NCBI GenBank assembly: GCA_030680405.1
Contig: JAUXVT010000065.1
Location: 1 to 34,153 of the forward strand
DNA: 34,153 nt
Direction: 5' to 3'
From: Thiobacillus sp.
GTDB lineage: Bacteria; Pseudomonadota; Gammaproteobacteria; Burkholderiales; Thiobacillaceae
Positions 1 to 8,634 of the stretch are shown here, piece after piece. The translations under genes were made by a program, and so were the position numbers. The first letter of the stretch is position 1, and every line of letters begins with the position of its first letter. Below the pieces are notes generated by a model. That model did no database searches, had not been told where the DNA came from, and saw only the letters and a program-made list of their open reading frames with translations.

Positions 1-58
1 GCGTCACCTTCTTCTTGGCCGCGTATTCCAGGTCAGAAAAGCTCCGTTGCATCGCCAT
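1..58 (-). CDS. IS5-like transposase, N-terminal fragment
   Basis: The minus strand from 58 reads MAMQRSFSDLEYAAKKKVT and continues off the window. A start followed by SFSDLEYAAKKK-T resembles the opening of IS5-family DDE transposases, which commonly begin with a short (S/T)F(S/A)D-E-A-K-K stretch. This is recognised from memory and only 19 codons are visible. ATG at 58 and ATG at 52 are both possible starts. No catalytic residue is in view. The match of the neighbouring DNA to an IS end and YTAR duplication supports the call. Confidence 0.45.
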   Translation of the reverse strand, partial: MAMQRSFSDLEYAAKKKVT

Positions 59-141
59 TTTTCGTTCAATCATCACAACGTTGATTCTCGCAAACCAGCG
101 ATCACTTCGATCCCTCGGCCAGCGAATAAATCAGCGTGGCC
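1..141 (-). mobile_element. end of an IS5-family-like insertion sequence (cut by window edge)
   Basis: A transposase-like N-terminus reads leftward out of the window from about position 58. Upstream of it lies non-coding DNA ending in a segment that reads, on the minus strand, GGCCACGCTGATTTATTCGC, which resembles a terminal inverted repeat. The next four bases, CTAA at 142-145, fit the YTAR target duplication known for many IS5-family elements. The other end lies outside the window, so neither the second repeat nor the second target copy can be seen. The element sits 13 bp past the stop of the histidine kinase gene and does not interrupt it. Confidence 0.5.
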
Positions 142-158
142 CTAAAGATACGTCCCGA

Positions 159-1418
159 TCAAGAGAAGCTGACTTTGACAGTGGTCCCTTGCTGCGCACT
201 GCTTTCCAGCCGCACCTGCCAACCATAGCGGTCGCAGATACGCTTGACCAGGGAGAGGCCAATGCCGGCGCCTTCGCTCGCCATGTCGCGGAAATGGCGG
301 ACGAAGACCTGTTCGATGGCGTGGCCGGGGATGCCTTTACCGGTGTCGCTTACGGTCAGGGAGTGGGCATCCTGCAGCACCACCACCGTGCCGGCCGCCG
401 TGTAGGAAAAAGCATTGCGAATCAGGTTGCTGACCAGGATTTCAACCAGGCCAGCATCGGCGGACAGGATCAGTTCCGGGTTGGTGTGCACTTCCACCTC
501 GACCGGTTTGCCGCCGAGCAGGTGACGCTGTTTTTCCACTACTTCCCGCACTACGTCAGCCAACACACAACCCCCACCCGCAACCAGGCTGTGTTCCTCG
601 CGCGCCATCAACAGTAGCGCGGTGCCCAGTTCGGCCATGTCGCGGGCGGCGCGTTCGATGCGGCCAATACGGGCTTTCTGCTTGTCGCTGAGGCTGTCAT
701 CGTCGAGCAGCATCTCGGTTGAACTCAGGATCACCGCCAGGGCGGTACGCAGTTCGTGGCTGATGTCGGCGCTAAAGGCTCGCTCCCGCTCGATGAAAGC
801 GCGCATACGGATCAGGTGGCGGTCGAACACGCGCGCCAGTTCGCCCACTTCGCCGGCGGGGAAGTCGTCGGCCAGAGGGTGTTCCCAGTCATCCGGGCTG
901 CGATGCCGCACCTTGGCCGCCAGGTCGGCCACGGGCGCGACCACGGTGCGCGACAGCCAGACGCCACCCAGGGCGGACAACAGGGTCATGGCGAAGGCCA
1001 TCAGCCCCAGCATCCAGGCGAAACGGTATTCGCGACGTGCCTGCAGGGAGGTGTCGTAGAGCAGGTAGTAGTGCGTGCCGCCGCGCTCCAGGATGGCGAC
1101 CCGGTAACTCAGCGTGCCGAGGCGGATGTCGTGGCGGCCAAGCGGCAGCCCCGCCAGGTAGTCCGGAACATTACCGGCGCCGTCGATATCGCGTACATAG
1201 CCCTGGACGATGACGGTGGAAGGCGGCAGCGATGCCGGATTGCGTTCGCGCCGGGCGATGTAGTCGTCCAGTTCCGCCGACAGGGTTTCGTCGATCAGGC
1301 GCTGGCCCAGGTCGTGGGCCCCCTGGTACAGCACCACGGCCATGATCAGGCTGACGAGAGCGCCGAAGCCGGCGAAGAACAGGGCGACGCGCCCGCGCAA
1401 ATCACGCGGCGGGCGCAT
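159..1418 (-). CDS. two-component sensor histidine kinase
   Basis: A 419-residue inner-membrane kinase. TM1 is at about 11-31 and TM2 at about 133-157, with a roughly 100-residue periplasmic sensor region between them that matches no domain I recognise. A HAMP-like linker follows at about 158-205. The dimerisation/phosphoacceptor helix carries the H box DISHELRT with the presumed phosphorylated His221. The ATPase domain shows an N box (NLIRNAFSYT), DTGKGIPG and GAGIGLSLVK. It would phosphorylate the response regulator encoded immediately upstream, whose 3' end it overlaps by 17 bp, so the pair is co-translated. The signal is unknown; the nearby SulP transporter is only a positional hint. The 3' end lies 13 bp from an insertion sequence but is intact. 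Confidence 0.9.
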   Translation of the reverse strand: MRPPRDLRGRVALFFAGFGALVSLIMAVVLYQGAHDLGQRLIDETLSAELDDYIARRERNPASLPPSTVIVQGYVRDIDGAGNVPDYLAGLPLGRHDIRLGTLSYRVAILERGGTHYYLLYDTSLQARREYRFAWMLGLMAFAMTLLSALGGVWLSRTVVAPVADLAAKVRHRSPDDWEHPLADDFPAGEVGELARVFDRHLIRMRAFIERERAFSADISHELRTALAVILSSTEMLLDDDSLSDKQKARIGRIERAARDMAELGTALLLMAREEHSLVAGGGCVLADVVREVVEKQRHLLGGKPVEVEVHTNPELILSADAGLVEILVSNLIRNAFSYTAAGTVVVLQDAHSLTVSDTGKGIPGHAIEQVFVRHFRDMASEGAGIGLSLVKRICDRYGWQVRLESSAQQGTTVKVSFS

Positions 1419-2109
1419 TGGGGGCTTTCAATTGATAGCCGATGCCGCGCAGGGTGTGCAGCAGAGGCGGTAGGCCCAGCGGGTCGATGGCCGACCGCAG
1501 GGTATGCATGTGTACGCGCAGGGAATCGCTGTCCGGCGGCGAGTCGCCCCACACAGCCTGTTCGATATCACGCCGCCAGACCACGCCGGGCGCACGCTTC
1601 ATCAGCAATTCCAGAATCTTCAGCGGCAGTGCCGGCAGGGTCAGGGTCTGGCCGGCGCGTTGCACGGTAAGGGTGTCGAGATCGAACACGAGGTCGGCCA
1701 CCTTGAGCCGGCGCTGGGTTTCGCCGGCGCGTGCGCGCCGCGTCAGGGCGCGCAGACGCAAGTCGAGCTCGCGCAATTCGAACGGCTTGACCAGGTAATC
1801 ATCAGCCCCCTCGCCGAAACCGGCGGCCTTGTCGTCCAGTGTGGCGCGCGCGGTCAACATCAATACCGGCACGGCGGATTGCGCATCCTGACGCAGGCGC
1901 CGGCACAGGGTCAGGCCGTCGATGCCGGGCAACATCAGGTCCAGGATTATCACGTCATGCGGTTGGGTGACGGCCAGATGCAGGCCTGTAACACCATCCA
2001 TGGCGATGTCCACCAGATAGCCCTTGGCCTCCAGATAGTCGGCAATGTTCGCCGCAAGATCCTGACTGTCTTCGATGATGAGTACAGAAATGGCTTCGGA
2101 ATCGTGCAT
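1402..2109 (-). CDS. OmpR/PhoB-family response regulator
   Basis: A 235-residue transcription factor. The receiver domain (about 1-120) has acidic pair E13/D14, phosphoacceptor D57 in VIILDLMLPG, T86 and K108 (YLVKPFE). A winged-helix DNA-binding domain follows (about 135-230), with the usual LPALPLKILELL start and the RVHMHTLRSAI recognition-helix region. It ends 17 bp inside the kinase gene, the usual regulator-then-kinase order. I cannot name the system: family members such as QseB, CpxR and TctD share this architecture. No operator repeat is obvious in the 127-bp gap on its upstream side (2110-2236). Confidence 0.9.
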   Translation of the reverse strand: MHDSEAISVLIIEDSQDLAANIADYLEAKGYLVDIAMDGVTGLHLAVTQPHDVIILDLMLPGIDGLTLCRRLRQDAQSAVPVLMLTARATLDDKAAGFGEGADDYLVKPFELRELDLRLRALTRRARAGETQRRLKVADLVFDLDTLTVQRAGQTLTLPALPLKILELLMKRAPGVVWRRDIEQAVWGDSPPDSDSLRVHMHTLRSAIDPLGLPPLLHTLRGIGYQLKAPNAPAA

Positions 2110-2236
2110 GAATGGGTGGGTTGGCGGCCTGGGTCAGCAGGCGTCGTTTTACTGCAAGCGCGGCGCCGCGTCCAGTCGCGGCTTGACCCCGTTCGCGAGC
2201 AGCCCGGCGCACGGGCGCCCTGCCCCGGACACGATC

Positions 2237-2689
2237 TCAGGCGTGCCGGGGTGCGTGGTGGTTCAGGGCCCCGACCAGGCGCCCGAACAGGCTACGGCAG
2301 CCCACGGTCAGGATATCGGCGTCTTCCGCGATCCCCATGGGCAGCAGACCCGCACAGGTAACGACCAGATCCGGTGCCCAGTTGCGGATGACATCGGCCA
2401 GCACGGCCTGGGGCTCGCCCCACACCACTTTGGCTTCCGCCCAGCCCAGGTTGTTGCGCGCCAGCTGCAGGTCGAGACGCTTCTTCACGTCCGGCGCGCG
2501 GCGGGCAGCCGCCTCGCCCGGCAGGGCGGCAGCCGGGCCATCGGGCTCAAAACCGCTGCGGGTGTCGAGCACGCGCACCACCAGCATTTGCGCGTGCTGG
2601 GCCTGCGCCAGCTCGGCCGCGCGCTGCAGCAGGACGTCGCCTTGGCCATCCGCCGGGATGGGCACCAGTATGCGTCGATAGGTCTTCAT
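2237..2689 (-). CDS. universal stress protein (UspA-like), SulP-coupled
   Basis: A 150-residue single-domain Usp-fold protein. It opens with YRRILVPIPADG, the typical first beta strand, and has QMLVVRVLDTRSG as a second strand and WAPDLVVTCAG near the end. The canonical ATP-binding G-2x-G-9x-G(S/T) signature is not evident after that strand, so it may belong to the non-nucleotide-binding Usp type. The start at 2689 overlaps the stop of the SulP gene in an ATGA arrangement, so translation is probably coupled. A small Usp partner downstream of SulP suggests a role tied to anion transport or stress control of the transporter; this is inference. Longer frame extensions upstream are a shadow of the SulP gene. 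Confidence 0.85.
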   Translation of the reverse strand: MKTYRRILVPIPADGQGDVLLQRAAELAQAQHAQMLVVRVLDTRSGFEPDGPAAALPGEAAARRAPDVKKRLDLQLARNNLGWAEAKVVWGEPQAVLADVIRNWAPDLVVTCAGLLPMGIAEDADILTVGCRSLFGRLVGALNHHAPRHA

Positions 2690-4518
2690 GATGGGTCTTC
2701 CTCGGTTGCGTGATGGGGTTGCAATATTTCCGTCTGCCGGCTTGCCGTTTGGCAGGAAGGGAACAGGCGATGCGGGCAGCTCGCGCAAATGTTTTTGTCC
2801 AGTTGCGGGAACAGCGCTTCCGCCGGCCGCGACCTGGCCGGGTAGAGGTTGTGCTCGCCGATGTCCTGCATGAAGCCGCCTTTGCGCAGGGTTTCGGACA
2901 CGCTGTTCTTCATCCGGTAGAAGCTGATGCTGCCGCCTTTTCGGGCATAGCGGCGGGCGGTTTCGGCGAGAAATTCGGCACCGGCGAGGTCGACAAAATT
3001 GATGCCGCTGGCCATGATCAGTAAATGTTTGTGCCCGGGGTCCTGCTCCTCCAGTTCCTGGATTTGCTGCTGCAGATACGCCACCGCACCGAAGAAGATC
3101 GAGCCATTCAGCCGCACCATCTTGAGTTGCGGGCATTCCGCATGGTCGCCGACGGGCACGTAGTGATAGCTGTTCGGGTCGCTGTCCGGCACCACGACTT
3201 CCAGGGTCGGACGCGACGTGCGGTGGAGGTACAGCACCAGGGACAGAGCGATTCCGAAGAAAATGCCTTTTTCCAGGTCGATCAGCGTACCAACCAGGGT
3301 GACCCACAACACCACGCTTTCCTGCCGGCTGATGCGGAACAGCTGGCCGATGTGATGGAAGTCGATCAGCCCCCAGGCCACCAGGAACAGGATGCCGGCC
3401 ATGGTGGCATTGGGCAGGTAGGACGCCAGCGGAGCCACCAGCAGCAGGATCACCACCAGGAACAGCGAAGCATAGACCGCCGCCAGCGGCGTTTTTGCGC
3501 CGGCGGCATAGTTGACGCCACTGCGGTTGAACGAGCCGGAGGCGGCATAACCGGAGAAGAAGCTGCCGACGACATTGGACAGTCCCTGGCCGATGAACTC
3601 CTGGTTGCCGTCAATGTGCTGTCCCGAACGGGTGGCGATGGCGCGGGAAATCGACACCGCCTCGGTCAATGCCAGCATGGTGATGATCAGCGCCGGAAAC
3701 AGCATCTGCGACAGGCCGTGGAACGAAAAATCCGGCAACGATAGCGGCGGCAGACCGGAGGGCAGCGCGCCGACCGTGCGGACCTGGGTCACCTCCACGC
3801 CGTAGGCGGCATTGAGGCCGACCGCGAACAGGCTGCCTGCCACCATGCCGACAATCATGTAGGGCAGCTTCGGCACATAACGCTTGGTCAGGATGCCGAC
3901 CCCCAGCGTCGTCAGGCTGACCGCCAGCACGTAGTAATTGATGCTGCCCACTTGCAGCGCGAACAGCTCCAGCGTCTGGAAGAAAGGCGTGCCGCGCGGG
4001 ATGTCCACGCCGAAGAAATTTTTGATCTGGCTGCCGGCAATGAGCAGCGCCGCGCCGGCGGTAAAACCGATCACAACGGTGTGCGAGATGAAATTCACCA
4101 GCACCCCCATGCGCGCCAGACCCAGGGCCAGCTGGAACACGCCGGTCAGGAAGGTCAGCGTCAGCACCAGGCTGATGAAATCCGGCGAGCCCGGCGCCGC
4201 GTAAGGACTGACCGAGGCAAACACGGCGATGGAAATCGCGGTGGTGGGGCCGGACACCAGATGCCAGCTCGATCCGAACAGGGCGGCGACAATCGCCGGC
4301 GTCATCGCCGCATACAAGCCATATTCCGGCGGCAGGCCGGCAATGATAGCAAAGGCCACCCCCTGCGGCAGCACGATCAGTGCCCCCGTCAGCCCGGACA
4401 TGGCATCGTCGCGCGTGTTGGCGCGAGTCACCCGGTCGCGCCAGCGCAGGAAGGGAAATAGCCGGGACCAATCGAAGGGGAAGCGTGAGGGGCCCGTGCG
4501 GGCGTGTGCGGCATACAT
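2686..4518 (-). CDS. SulP-family inorganic anion transporter with STAS domain
   Basis: About 610 residues. An N-terminal membrane domain of about 10-14 helices begins with GLTGALIVLPQGVAFAIIAG and the PPEYGLYAAM signature of SulP carriers. A cytoplasmic STAS domain follows (MVRLNGSIFFGAVAYL, then ASGINFVDLAGAEFLAETAR). Substrate cannot be read from sequence; sulfate, bicarbonate and other oxyanions are all used in this family. The extreme C-terminus carries a CxxC-x7-C cluster (ICASCPHRLFPSC), seen in some bacterial SulP proteins. The start is taken at ATG 4518 because GGAG lies 8 nt upstream. A TTG at 4542 would add eight residues without a good ribosome site. The gene is followed by a coupled Usp gene. 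Confidence 0.9.
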   Translation of the reverse strand: MYAAHARTGPSRFPFDWSRLFPFLRWRDRVTRANTRDDAMSGLTGALIVLPQGVAFAIIAGLPPEYGLYAAMTPAIVAALFGSSWHLVSGPTTAISIAVFASVSPYAAPGSPDFISLVLTLTFLTGVFQLALGLARMGVLVNFISHTVVIGFTAGAALLIAGSQIKNFFGVDIPRGTPFFQTLELFALQVGSINYYVLAVSLTTLGVGILTKRYVPKLPYMIVGMVAGSLFAVGLNAAYGVEVTQVRTVGALPSGLPPLSLPDFSFHGLSQMLFPALIITMLALTEAVSISRAIATRSGQHIDGNQEFIGQGLSNVVGSFFSGYAASGSFNRSGVNYAAGAKTPLAAVYASLFLVVILLLVAPLASYLPNATMAGILFLVAWGLIDFHHIGQLFRISRQESVVLWVTLVGTLIDLEKGIFFGIALSLVLYLHRTSRPTLEVVVPDSDPNSYHYVPVGDHAECPQLKMVRLNGSIFFGAVAYLQQQIQELEEQDPGHKHLLIMASGINFVDLAGAEFLAETARRYARKGGSISFYRMKNSVSETLRKGGFMQDIGEHNLYPARSRPAEALFPQLDKNICASCPHRLFPSCQTASRQTEILQPHHATEEDPS

Positions 4519-4719
4519 GGCGAGAACTCCAACCTGAAGCAATGGTTGAAGTCTGACGAAGAGCGCGTTAACGGCCGGTTAAGCGCAGGTCAAGGACAGG
4601 TTATCTCCATGCTGCAAGATGCCCAGCGACAGTTGGCAAGATAATAAATGCAGTGCACGTCGACATTTCCTTATCAACTAGCAGACGTGGCTTTGCATTT
4701 CTAGCCTAATAATTGCCAT

Positions 4720-4751
4720 AAAAAAAACACGCCCGCTCGAACCTATCGAGC
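4720..4751 (-). terminator. possible intrinsic terminator after cfa
   Basis: Reading leftward from cfa there is a perfect 6-bp hairpin, GCTCGA-taggt-TCGAGC (4751-4735), then seven bases, then a run of eight T (4727-4720). The spacer between stem and T-run is longer than ideal, so efficiency is uncertain. The rest of the roughly 290-bp gap between SulP and cfa (4519-4808) shows no gene I can support. Confidence 0.4.
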
Positions 4752-4808
4752 CCTATTGGGACATGGGCAGTGCGCCAGTAATCACGCCCGACCTACCAGC
4801 GCAGTGAT

Positions 4809-6020
4809 TCACTCGCCGCGATAGATGAAATCCCGCTTGAACGGATAGTTCGGCTGGCTGCCGTCGACGCCCTTGCCCGCCAGTACCTGCCACAGTTCCA
4901 TCCAGCCATGGTCGAAGGCATGGGCTGAGCCCGCCATGTAGATGCGCCAGATACGGTATTTCTGTTCGCCGATCAGGCGGCGGGCTTCATCGGCATGCTG
5001 TTCCAGCCGGGTGACCCAGTGCCACAGGGTTTTTCCGTAATGGGGGCGCAGGTTTTCAGCATCGAGGCATTCGAGACCACTGCCCGATGCGGCGCGCAGC
5101 ACGTCGGAGGAATGCACCAGTTCGCCGCCCGGGAATACATAGTCCTCGATGAACTCGGCGATGCCGCTGCCGAGGCCGCTGGCCTCGGGCTCGGCCGTGG
5201 TGATGCCGTGGTTGAGCACCAGACCGCCCGGTTTGAGCAGCGCAGCGATCTTGTCGAAATAGGTACGCAGATTGGGACGGCCGACGTGCTCGAACATGCC
5301 GACGCTAGCGATCTTGTCATAGCCACCGAGCTCGGCTACGTCGCGGTAATCCATCTTGCGAACGTCCACCCAGCCGGTTAACCCGCGCGCTTCGATTTGC
5401 TGGCTGACATACGCATGCTGATCATCCGACAGGGTGATGCCGACCGCATGCACGCCGTAGCGTTCCGCCGCATGCAGGATCAAGCCGCCCCAGCCGCAGC
5501 CGATGTCGAGAAACTGCTCGTCTGGCTTGAGGTCGAGCTTGCGGCAGATGTGGTCGAGCTTGGCTTCCTGCGCGGCTTCCAGGCTCATGTCCGGGGTCTT
5601 GAAATAGGCACAGGAATAGACCCGTCGCGCATCCAGCCACAGGCCGTAAAAATCGTTTGAAACATCGTAGTGGTACTGGATGTTCTTGCGGTCCTTGCTG
5701 CGCGTGTGGCGCCACCATTTCCAGCCGTCCGATCCGGTTTTCGGCGCGCAGTAACCCCCATTGCACAGGCGGTCGCCCAGCGCGAGGATGTCGCGGACGT
5801 CGCCTACGAGATCGAGGTCGCCCTCGACATAGGCCCGCGCCAGCGCGCCCAGACTGGGGTCGGCCATGGCCTTGAGGCTGCTTGCCTGGTGCAGCCGCAC
5901 CCGCACGGCGGCATGGGCGGCATTACCCACCAGCTCGCCGTTCCACAATTCGACGATGAACGGCAGCCCCGAGGCCTCCACCCGTCGTCGCACCTGATGA
6001 ACCAACAACCTATCCAGCAT
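4809..6020 (-). CDS. cfa: cyclopropane-fatty-acyl-phospholipid synthase (class I SAM methyltransferase)
   Basis: A 403-residue cytosolic/peripheral membrane enzyme that adds a methylene group from S-adenosylmethionine across double bonds of membrane phospholipid acyl chains. Visible features are the family N-terminal region, NIQYHYDVSNDFYGLWLD, the SAM-binding loop FLDIGCGWGGL, SVGMFEHVGRPN with the acidic/His site, YVFPGGELV, and a C-terminal GWMELWQVLAGKG. Length matches the family. ATG 6020 is chosen because AGGAGG lies 5 nt upstream; a GTG at 6047 is in frame but has no comparable site. It is a stand-alone gene, followed by a possible terminator. Confidence 0.93.
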   Translation of the reverse strand: MLDRLLVHQVRRRVEASGLPFIVELWNGELVGNAAHAAVRVRLHQASSLKAMADPSLGALARAYVEGDLDLVGDVRDILALGDRLCNGGYCAPKTGSDGWKWWRHTRSKDRKNIQYHYDVSNDFYGLWLDARRVYSCAYFKTPDMSLEAAQEAKLDHICRKLDLKPDEQFLDIGCGWGGLILHAAERYGVHAVGITLSDDQHAYVSQQIEARGLTGWVDVRKMDYRDVAELGGYDKIASVGMFEHVGRPNLRTYFDKIAALLKPGGLVLNHGITTAEPEASGLGSGIAEFIEDYVFPGGELVHSSDVLRAASGSGLECLDAENLRPHYGKTLWHWVTRLEQHADEARRLIGEQKYRIWRIYMAGSAHAFDHGWMELWQVLAGKGVDGSQPNYPFKRDFIYRGE

Positions 6021-6081
6021 CACACCCTCCTCTAAAGCAGGCGGCACGTTGTTGTGTTGCTTTTACCGCCTGAATATGACT

Positions 6082-6666
6082 TTAGGCTAAATCGACCACC
6101 AGTGCGGCGCGGGTGTTCTCCGCCAGCGTCGTCGATTCTACCGTGCAAGCCTCGAGATCGATGCCCATGCGGATCGGGCTGCCGGCCTTGGCGGCTGCGA
6201 CCGAGGTGGCATCGAGTTCAAAACGCAGGAAATGCACTGCCGAGGTTTTCTCCTCGTTCTCGCGTTCCATATCTTCGTCGGCAATCGCAAAAACTTTCGC
6301 CTGGTCGGCCACCTGCACCCACACGCGTTCCTCGATACCCTTCAGCTTGGCCAGCGCGACCTTGCGTTCGTCCGGGTCAGAGTACTGGATCATCATGGTG
6401 GCTTTCCAGTTGGTACCGTCCGGAACCAGCGGGTTGTAGGCGTTGAGCTCGTCCTGGATACCGGATTCTTCAAACGTGCGCTCGGCACGCAACATTTCCT
6501 GAATCTGGTAGCGCATGGTTTTCTCGTCTTCGAAAATCAGCGTGACGTGATCGCCCAGCTCGACCATGCGGTTCTTCTTGTGCGCCATGACTTCAGCGCG
6601 CATCGCGGGACGCGCCTTGGCGTAGCCCTCCAGACTCATCAGGCTTTCACGGGTAATCTGCGACAT
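6082..6666 (-). CDS. DUF3501 family protein
   Basis: A 194-residue soluble protein that matches, from memory, the uncharacterised DUF3501 family. It begins MSQITRESLMSLEGY and has the conserved GDHVTLIFEDEKTMRYQIQE block followed by MLRAER and LNAYNPLVPDGTNWKATMMI. No cofactor-binding Cys cluster or catalytic motif is visible. AAGGAG lies 6 nt upstream of the ATG. It lies 24 bp downstream of the Fe-S protein gene and is surely co-transcribed with it. Members of this family are habitually found beside that type of Fe-S protein and rubrerythrin, which suggests they work together, but the biochemical role is unknown. Confidence 0.88.
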   Translation of the reverse strand: MSQITRESLMSLEGYAKARPAMRAEVMAHKKNRMVELGDHVTLIFEDEKTMRYQIQEMLRAERTFEESGIQDELNAYNPLVPDGTNWKATMMIQYSDPDERKVALAKLKGIEERVWVQVADQAKVFAIADEDMERENEEKTSAVHFLRFELDATSVAAAKAGSPIRMGIDLEACTVESTTLAENTRAALVVDLA

Positions 6667-6690
6667 GTTTCTCTCCTTGCTGATAACGGC

Positions 6691-8019
6691 TTATTCCAGA
6701 CCATAGGCGATGCGCAGCAGCGTGATCGGATGCTGTTTCTGCGCGGTGGATTCGCCCATGCCCTGCAGGATGTGACGCGCGGCAATCGCGCAGTCGGAAC
6801 TCACGTAATCCGGTTGCGGCTCGGCCATCTGTCGGAACACCGGCTTGCCGATCTTCATCGACTTGTCGAAGAACTCGCGCTTCACGCCCCAGGTGCCATC
6901 GTGGCCGGAGCAGCGCTCGACCATCGTCACCGTGGCGCCGGCCAGCTGCAGCGCATCGCGCGTCTTGTTGCCGATGTTCTGCACGCGCTGGTGACACGGC
7001 GCGTGATACGCGATCTTGCCGAGCGGGGATTTGAAGTCGGTCTTAAGCAGGCCGTCGACGTTGCGCGCCATCAGGTATTCGAACGGGTCCCACATCGCTT
7101 CCTTCACCGCCTGTACGTCGGCGTCGTGCGGAAACATCAGCGGCAGTTCCTGCTTGTACATCAGCGTGCACGAGGGCACGGCGGTGAGGATCGCGTAGCC
7201 GTCGCGCGCGAGCTTCGCCAGATGCGGAATGTTGATTTCCATGAGCCTTTCCACCGCGTCGAGGTCGCCCAACTCCAGCTTCGGCATACCGCAGCAGGCT
7301 TCCTTCTCCACCAGCACGGCAGGGATTTCGTTATGCGCCAGCAACTTCAGCAGGTCGTGGCCGATGCCGGGCTCGTTGTAGTTGACGTAGCAGGTTGCGT
7401 AGATCGCCACCTTGCCGGGGGTACGCTCGCCGGCCTTCACTGCGAAATCGCTGCGCAGCTTGGCGGTGGAGCGGAATTTGGCGCTGTCATATTCGGGCAA
7501 CTTGCGGTCGGGATGGATGTGCAGCACGCTGTCGACCATCTTTCGGATCGGCTTGCTCTTCAGGCTGGCGTTCACCACCTGCACCACCACGGGGATCGAG
7601 GCGAGCTTGCCCATCGCGTCGGTGCTGGAGAGCAGCTTGTCGCGGAAGGTGGTGCCACCCTTCTGGAATTTGATCGCCTTGGCGCGCAGCATGGTGTGCG
7701 GGAAGTCCAGGTTCCACGGATGCGGCGGCACGTAGGGGCACTTGGTCATGTAGCAGAGATCGCACAGATAGCACTGGTCGACCACCTTCCAGTAGTCGGC
7801 CTTGGCGACGCCGTCCACTTCCATCGTCTCGGATTCGTCCACCAGGTCGAACAGGGTAGGAAACGCGGTGCACAGCGACAGGCAGCGGCGGCAGCCGTGG
7901 CAGATGTCGAAGATGCGCTCCAGCTCGTGGCTGAGCTTCTCCTCATTGTAGAAATCCGGATTTTTCCAGTCGAGCGGATGACGGGTAGGCGCTTCGAGGT
8001 TGCCTTCGCGTGTGCTCAT
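6691..8019 (-). CDS. (Fe-S)-binding CCG-domain protein, GlpC/heterodisulfide-reductase-like
   Basis: A 442-residue soluble electron-transfer protein. Two 4Fe-4S ferredoxin-type clusters are near the N-terminus: C40-x2-C43-x2-C46-x3-C50 and C83-x2-C86-x2-C89-x4-C94. The rest carries two CCG-type modules as in GlpC, LutA/LarX and HdrB. The first has [14 protein letters not shown]. The second has [14 protein letters not shown] and then [15 protein letters not shown], where the usual CCG reads CSG. No transmembrane segment is present, so it probably passes electrons between a soluble donor and a partner. With DUF3501 (24 bp downstream) it forms one unit, separated from the upstream rubrerythrin gene by a terminator hairpin. 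Substrate unknown. Confidence 0.88.
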   Translation of the reverse strand: MSTREGNLEAPTRHPLDWKNPDFYNEEKLSHELERIFDICHGCRRCLSLCTAFPTLFDLVDESETMEVDGVAKADYWKVVDQCYLCDLCYMTKCPYVPPHPWNLDFPHTMLRAKAIKFQKGGTTFRDKLLSSTDAMGKLASIPVVVQVVNASLKSKPIRKMVDSVLHIHPDRKLPEYDSAKFRSTAKLRSDFAVKAGERTPGKVAIYATCYVNYNEPGIGHDLLKLLAHNEIPAVLVEKEACCGMPKLELGDLDAVERLMEINIPHLAKLARDGYAILTAVPSCTLMYKQELPLMFPHDADVQAVKEAMWDPFEYLMARNVDGLLKTDFKSPLGKIAYHAPCHQRVQNIGNKTRDALQLAGATVTMVERCSGHDGTWGVKREFFDKSMKIGKPVFRQMAEPQPDYVSSDCAIAARHILQGMGESTAQKQHPITLLRIAYGLE

Positions 8020-8058
8020 GCGAACTCCATTAATCTTGGTGTCGAGAAATCCGTATAA

Positions 8059-8088
8059 AAAAAGCGGGCCGAACCCGACCCGCTTTTT
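8059..8088. terminator. bidirectional intrinsic terminator between rubrerythrin and Fe-S genes
   Basis: A perfect 10-bp stem, AAAAAGCGGG (8059-8068) with CCCGCTTTTT (8079-8088), and a 10-nt loop. On the minus strand the GC stem is followed by an uninterrupted T-run, as expected for a Rho-independent terminator 13 bp past the rubrerythrin stop. The Fe-S gene therefore probably needs read-through or its own promoter in the short space before 8019. Confidence 0.85.
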
Positions 8089-8100
8089 GCTTGAGCCGAA

Positions 8101-8520
8101 TTACGCGCCCAAGCTGTCCAGGGTCTTCTGGAACTTGTTGGCGTGCGAACGCTCGGCCTTGGCCAAGGTTTCAAACCAGTCGGCGATTTCGTCGAAACCT
8201 TCCCCGCGAGCATCCTTGGCCATGCCGGGATACATGTCGGTGTACTCGTGGGTTTCGCCTGCAATCGCGGTCTTCAGGTTGTCGGCGGTGGGGCCGAAAG
8301 CCATGCCGGTGGCGGGGTCACCACACTTTTCCAAGTATTCCAGGTGGCCGTGCGCGTGGCCGGTTTCGCCTTCAGCGGTGGAACGGAACACAGAGGCAAC
8401 GTCGTTGTAGCCTTCCACGTCGGCTTTGCCTGCAAAGTAGAGGTAACGGCGGTTGGCCTGCGATTCGCCGGCGAAGGCGGCTTTCAGATGTTCTTCGGTT
8501 TTTGAGCCTTTGAGTTGCAT
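8101..8520 (-). CDS. rubrerythrin-like di-iron protein without rubredoxin domain
   Basis: A 139-residue four-helix-bundle protein. Iron ligands of the rubrerythrin family are in place: E19 in the [10 protein letters not shown] helix, E52-x2-H55 (GETGHAHGH), E89/E92 (GETHEY) and E123-x2-H126 (AERSHANKF). The C-terminal rubredoxin Cys pairs of classical rubrerythrin are absent, making it an 'erythrin'/sulerythrin type that needs an external electron donor; the adjacent Fe-S protein is a candidate. Expected role: peroxide reduction in the cytoplasm. An AGGAGA site lies before the ATG. A PerR-box-like palindrome lies 115 bp upstream, between this gene and the divergent msrB. Confidence 0.9.
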   Translation of the reverse strand: MQLKGSKTEEHLKAAFAGESQANRRYLYFAGKADVEGYNDVASVFRSTAEGETGHAHGHLEYLEKCGDPATGMAFGPTADNLKTAIAGETHEYTDMYPGMAKDARGEGFDEIADWFETLAKAERSHANKFQKTLDSLGA

Positions 8521-8634
8521 AACCTGATCTCCTTAATTTACATAGACATGCTTTGCAGCACTGACAATCCATCCCTGTCCAACTCGCCCAACTATTTGTT
8601 TATAGCAGGCATGTCAGCGGATGAAATACGGTTT

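Noticed and set aside
6232..8058. 608-codon plus-strand frame across DUF3501 and the Fe-S gene
   Set aside because: It crosses a terminator hairpin and two well-supported minus-strand genes, and its product is low-complexity.
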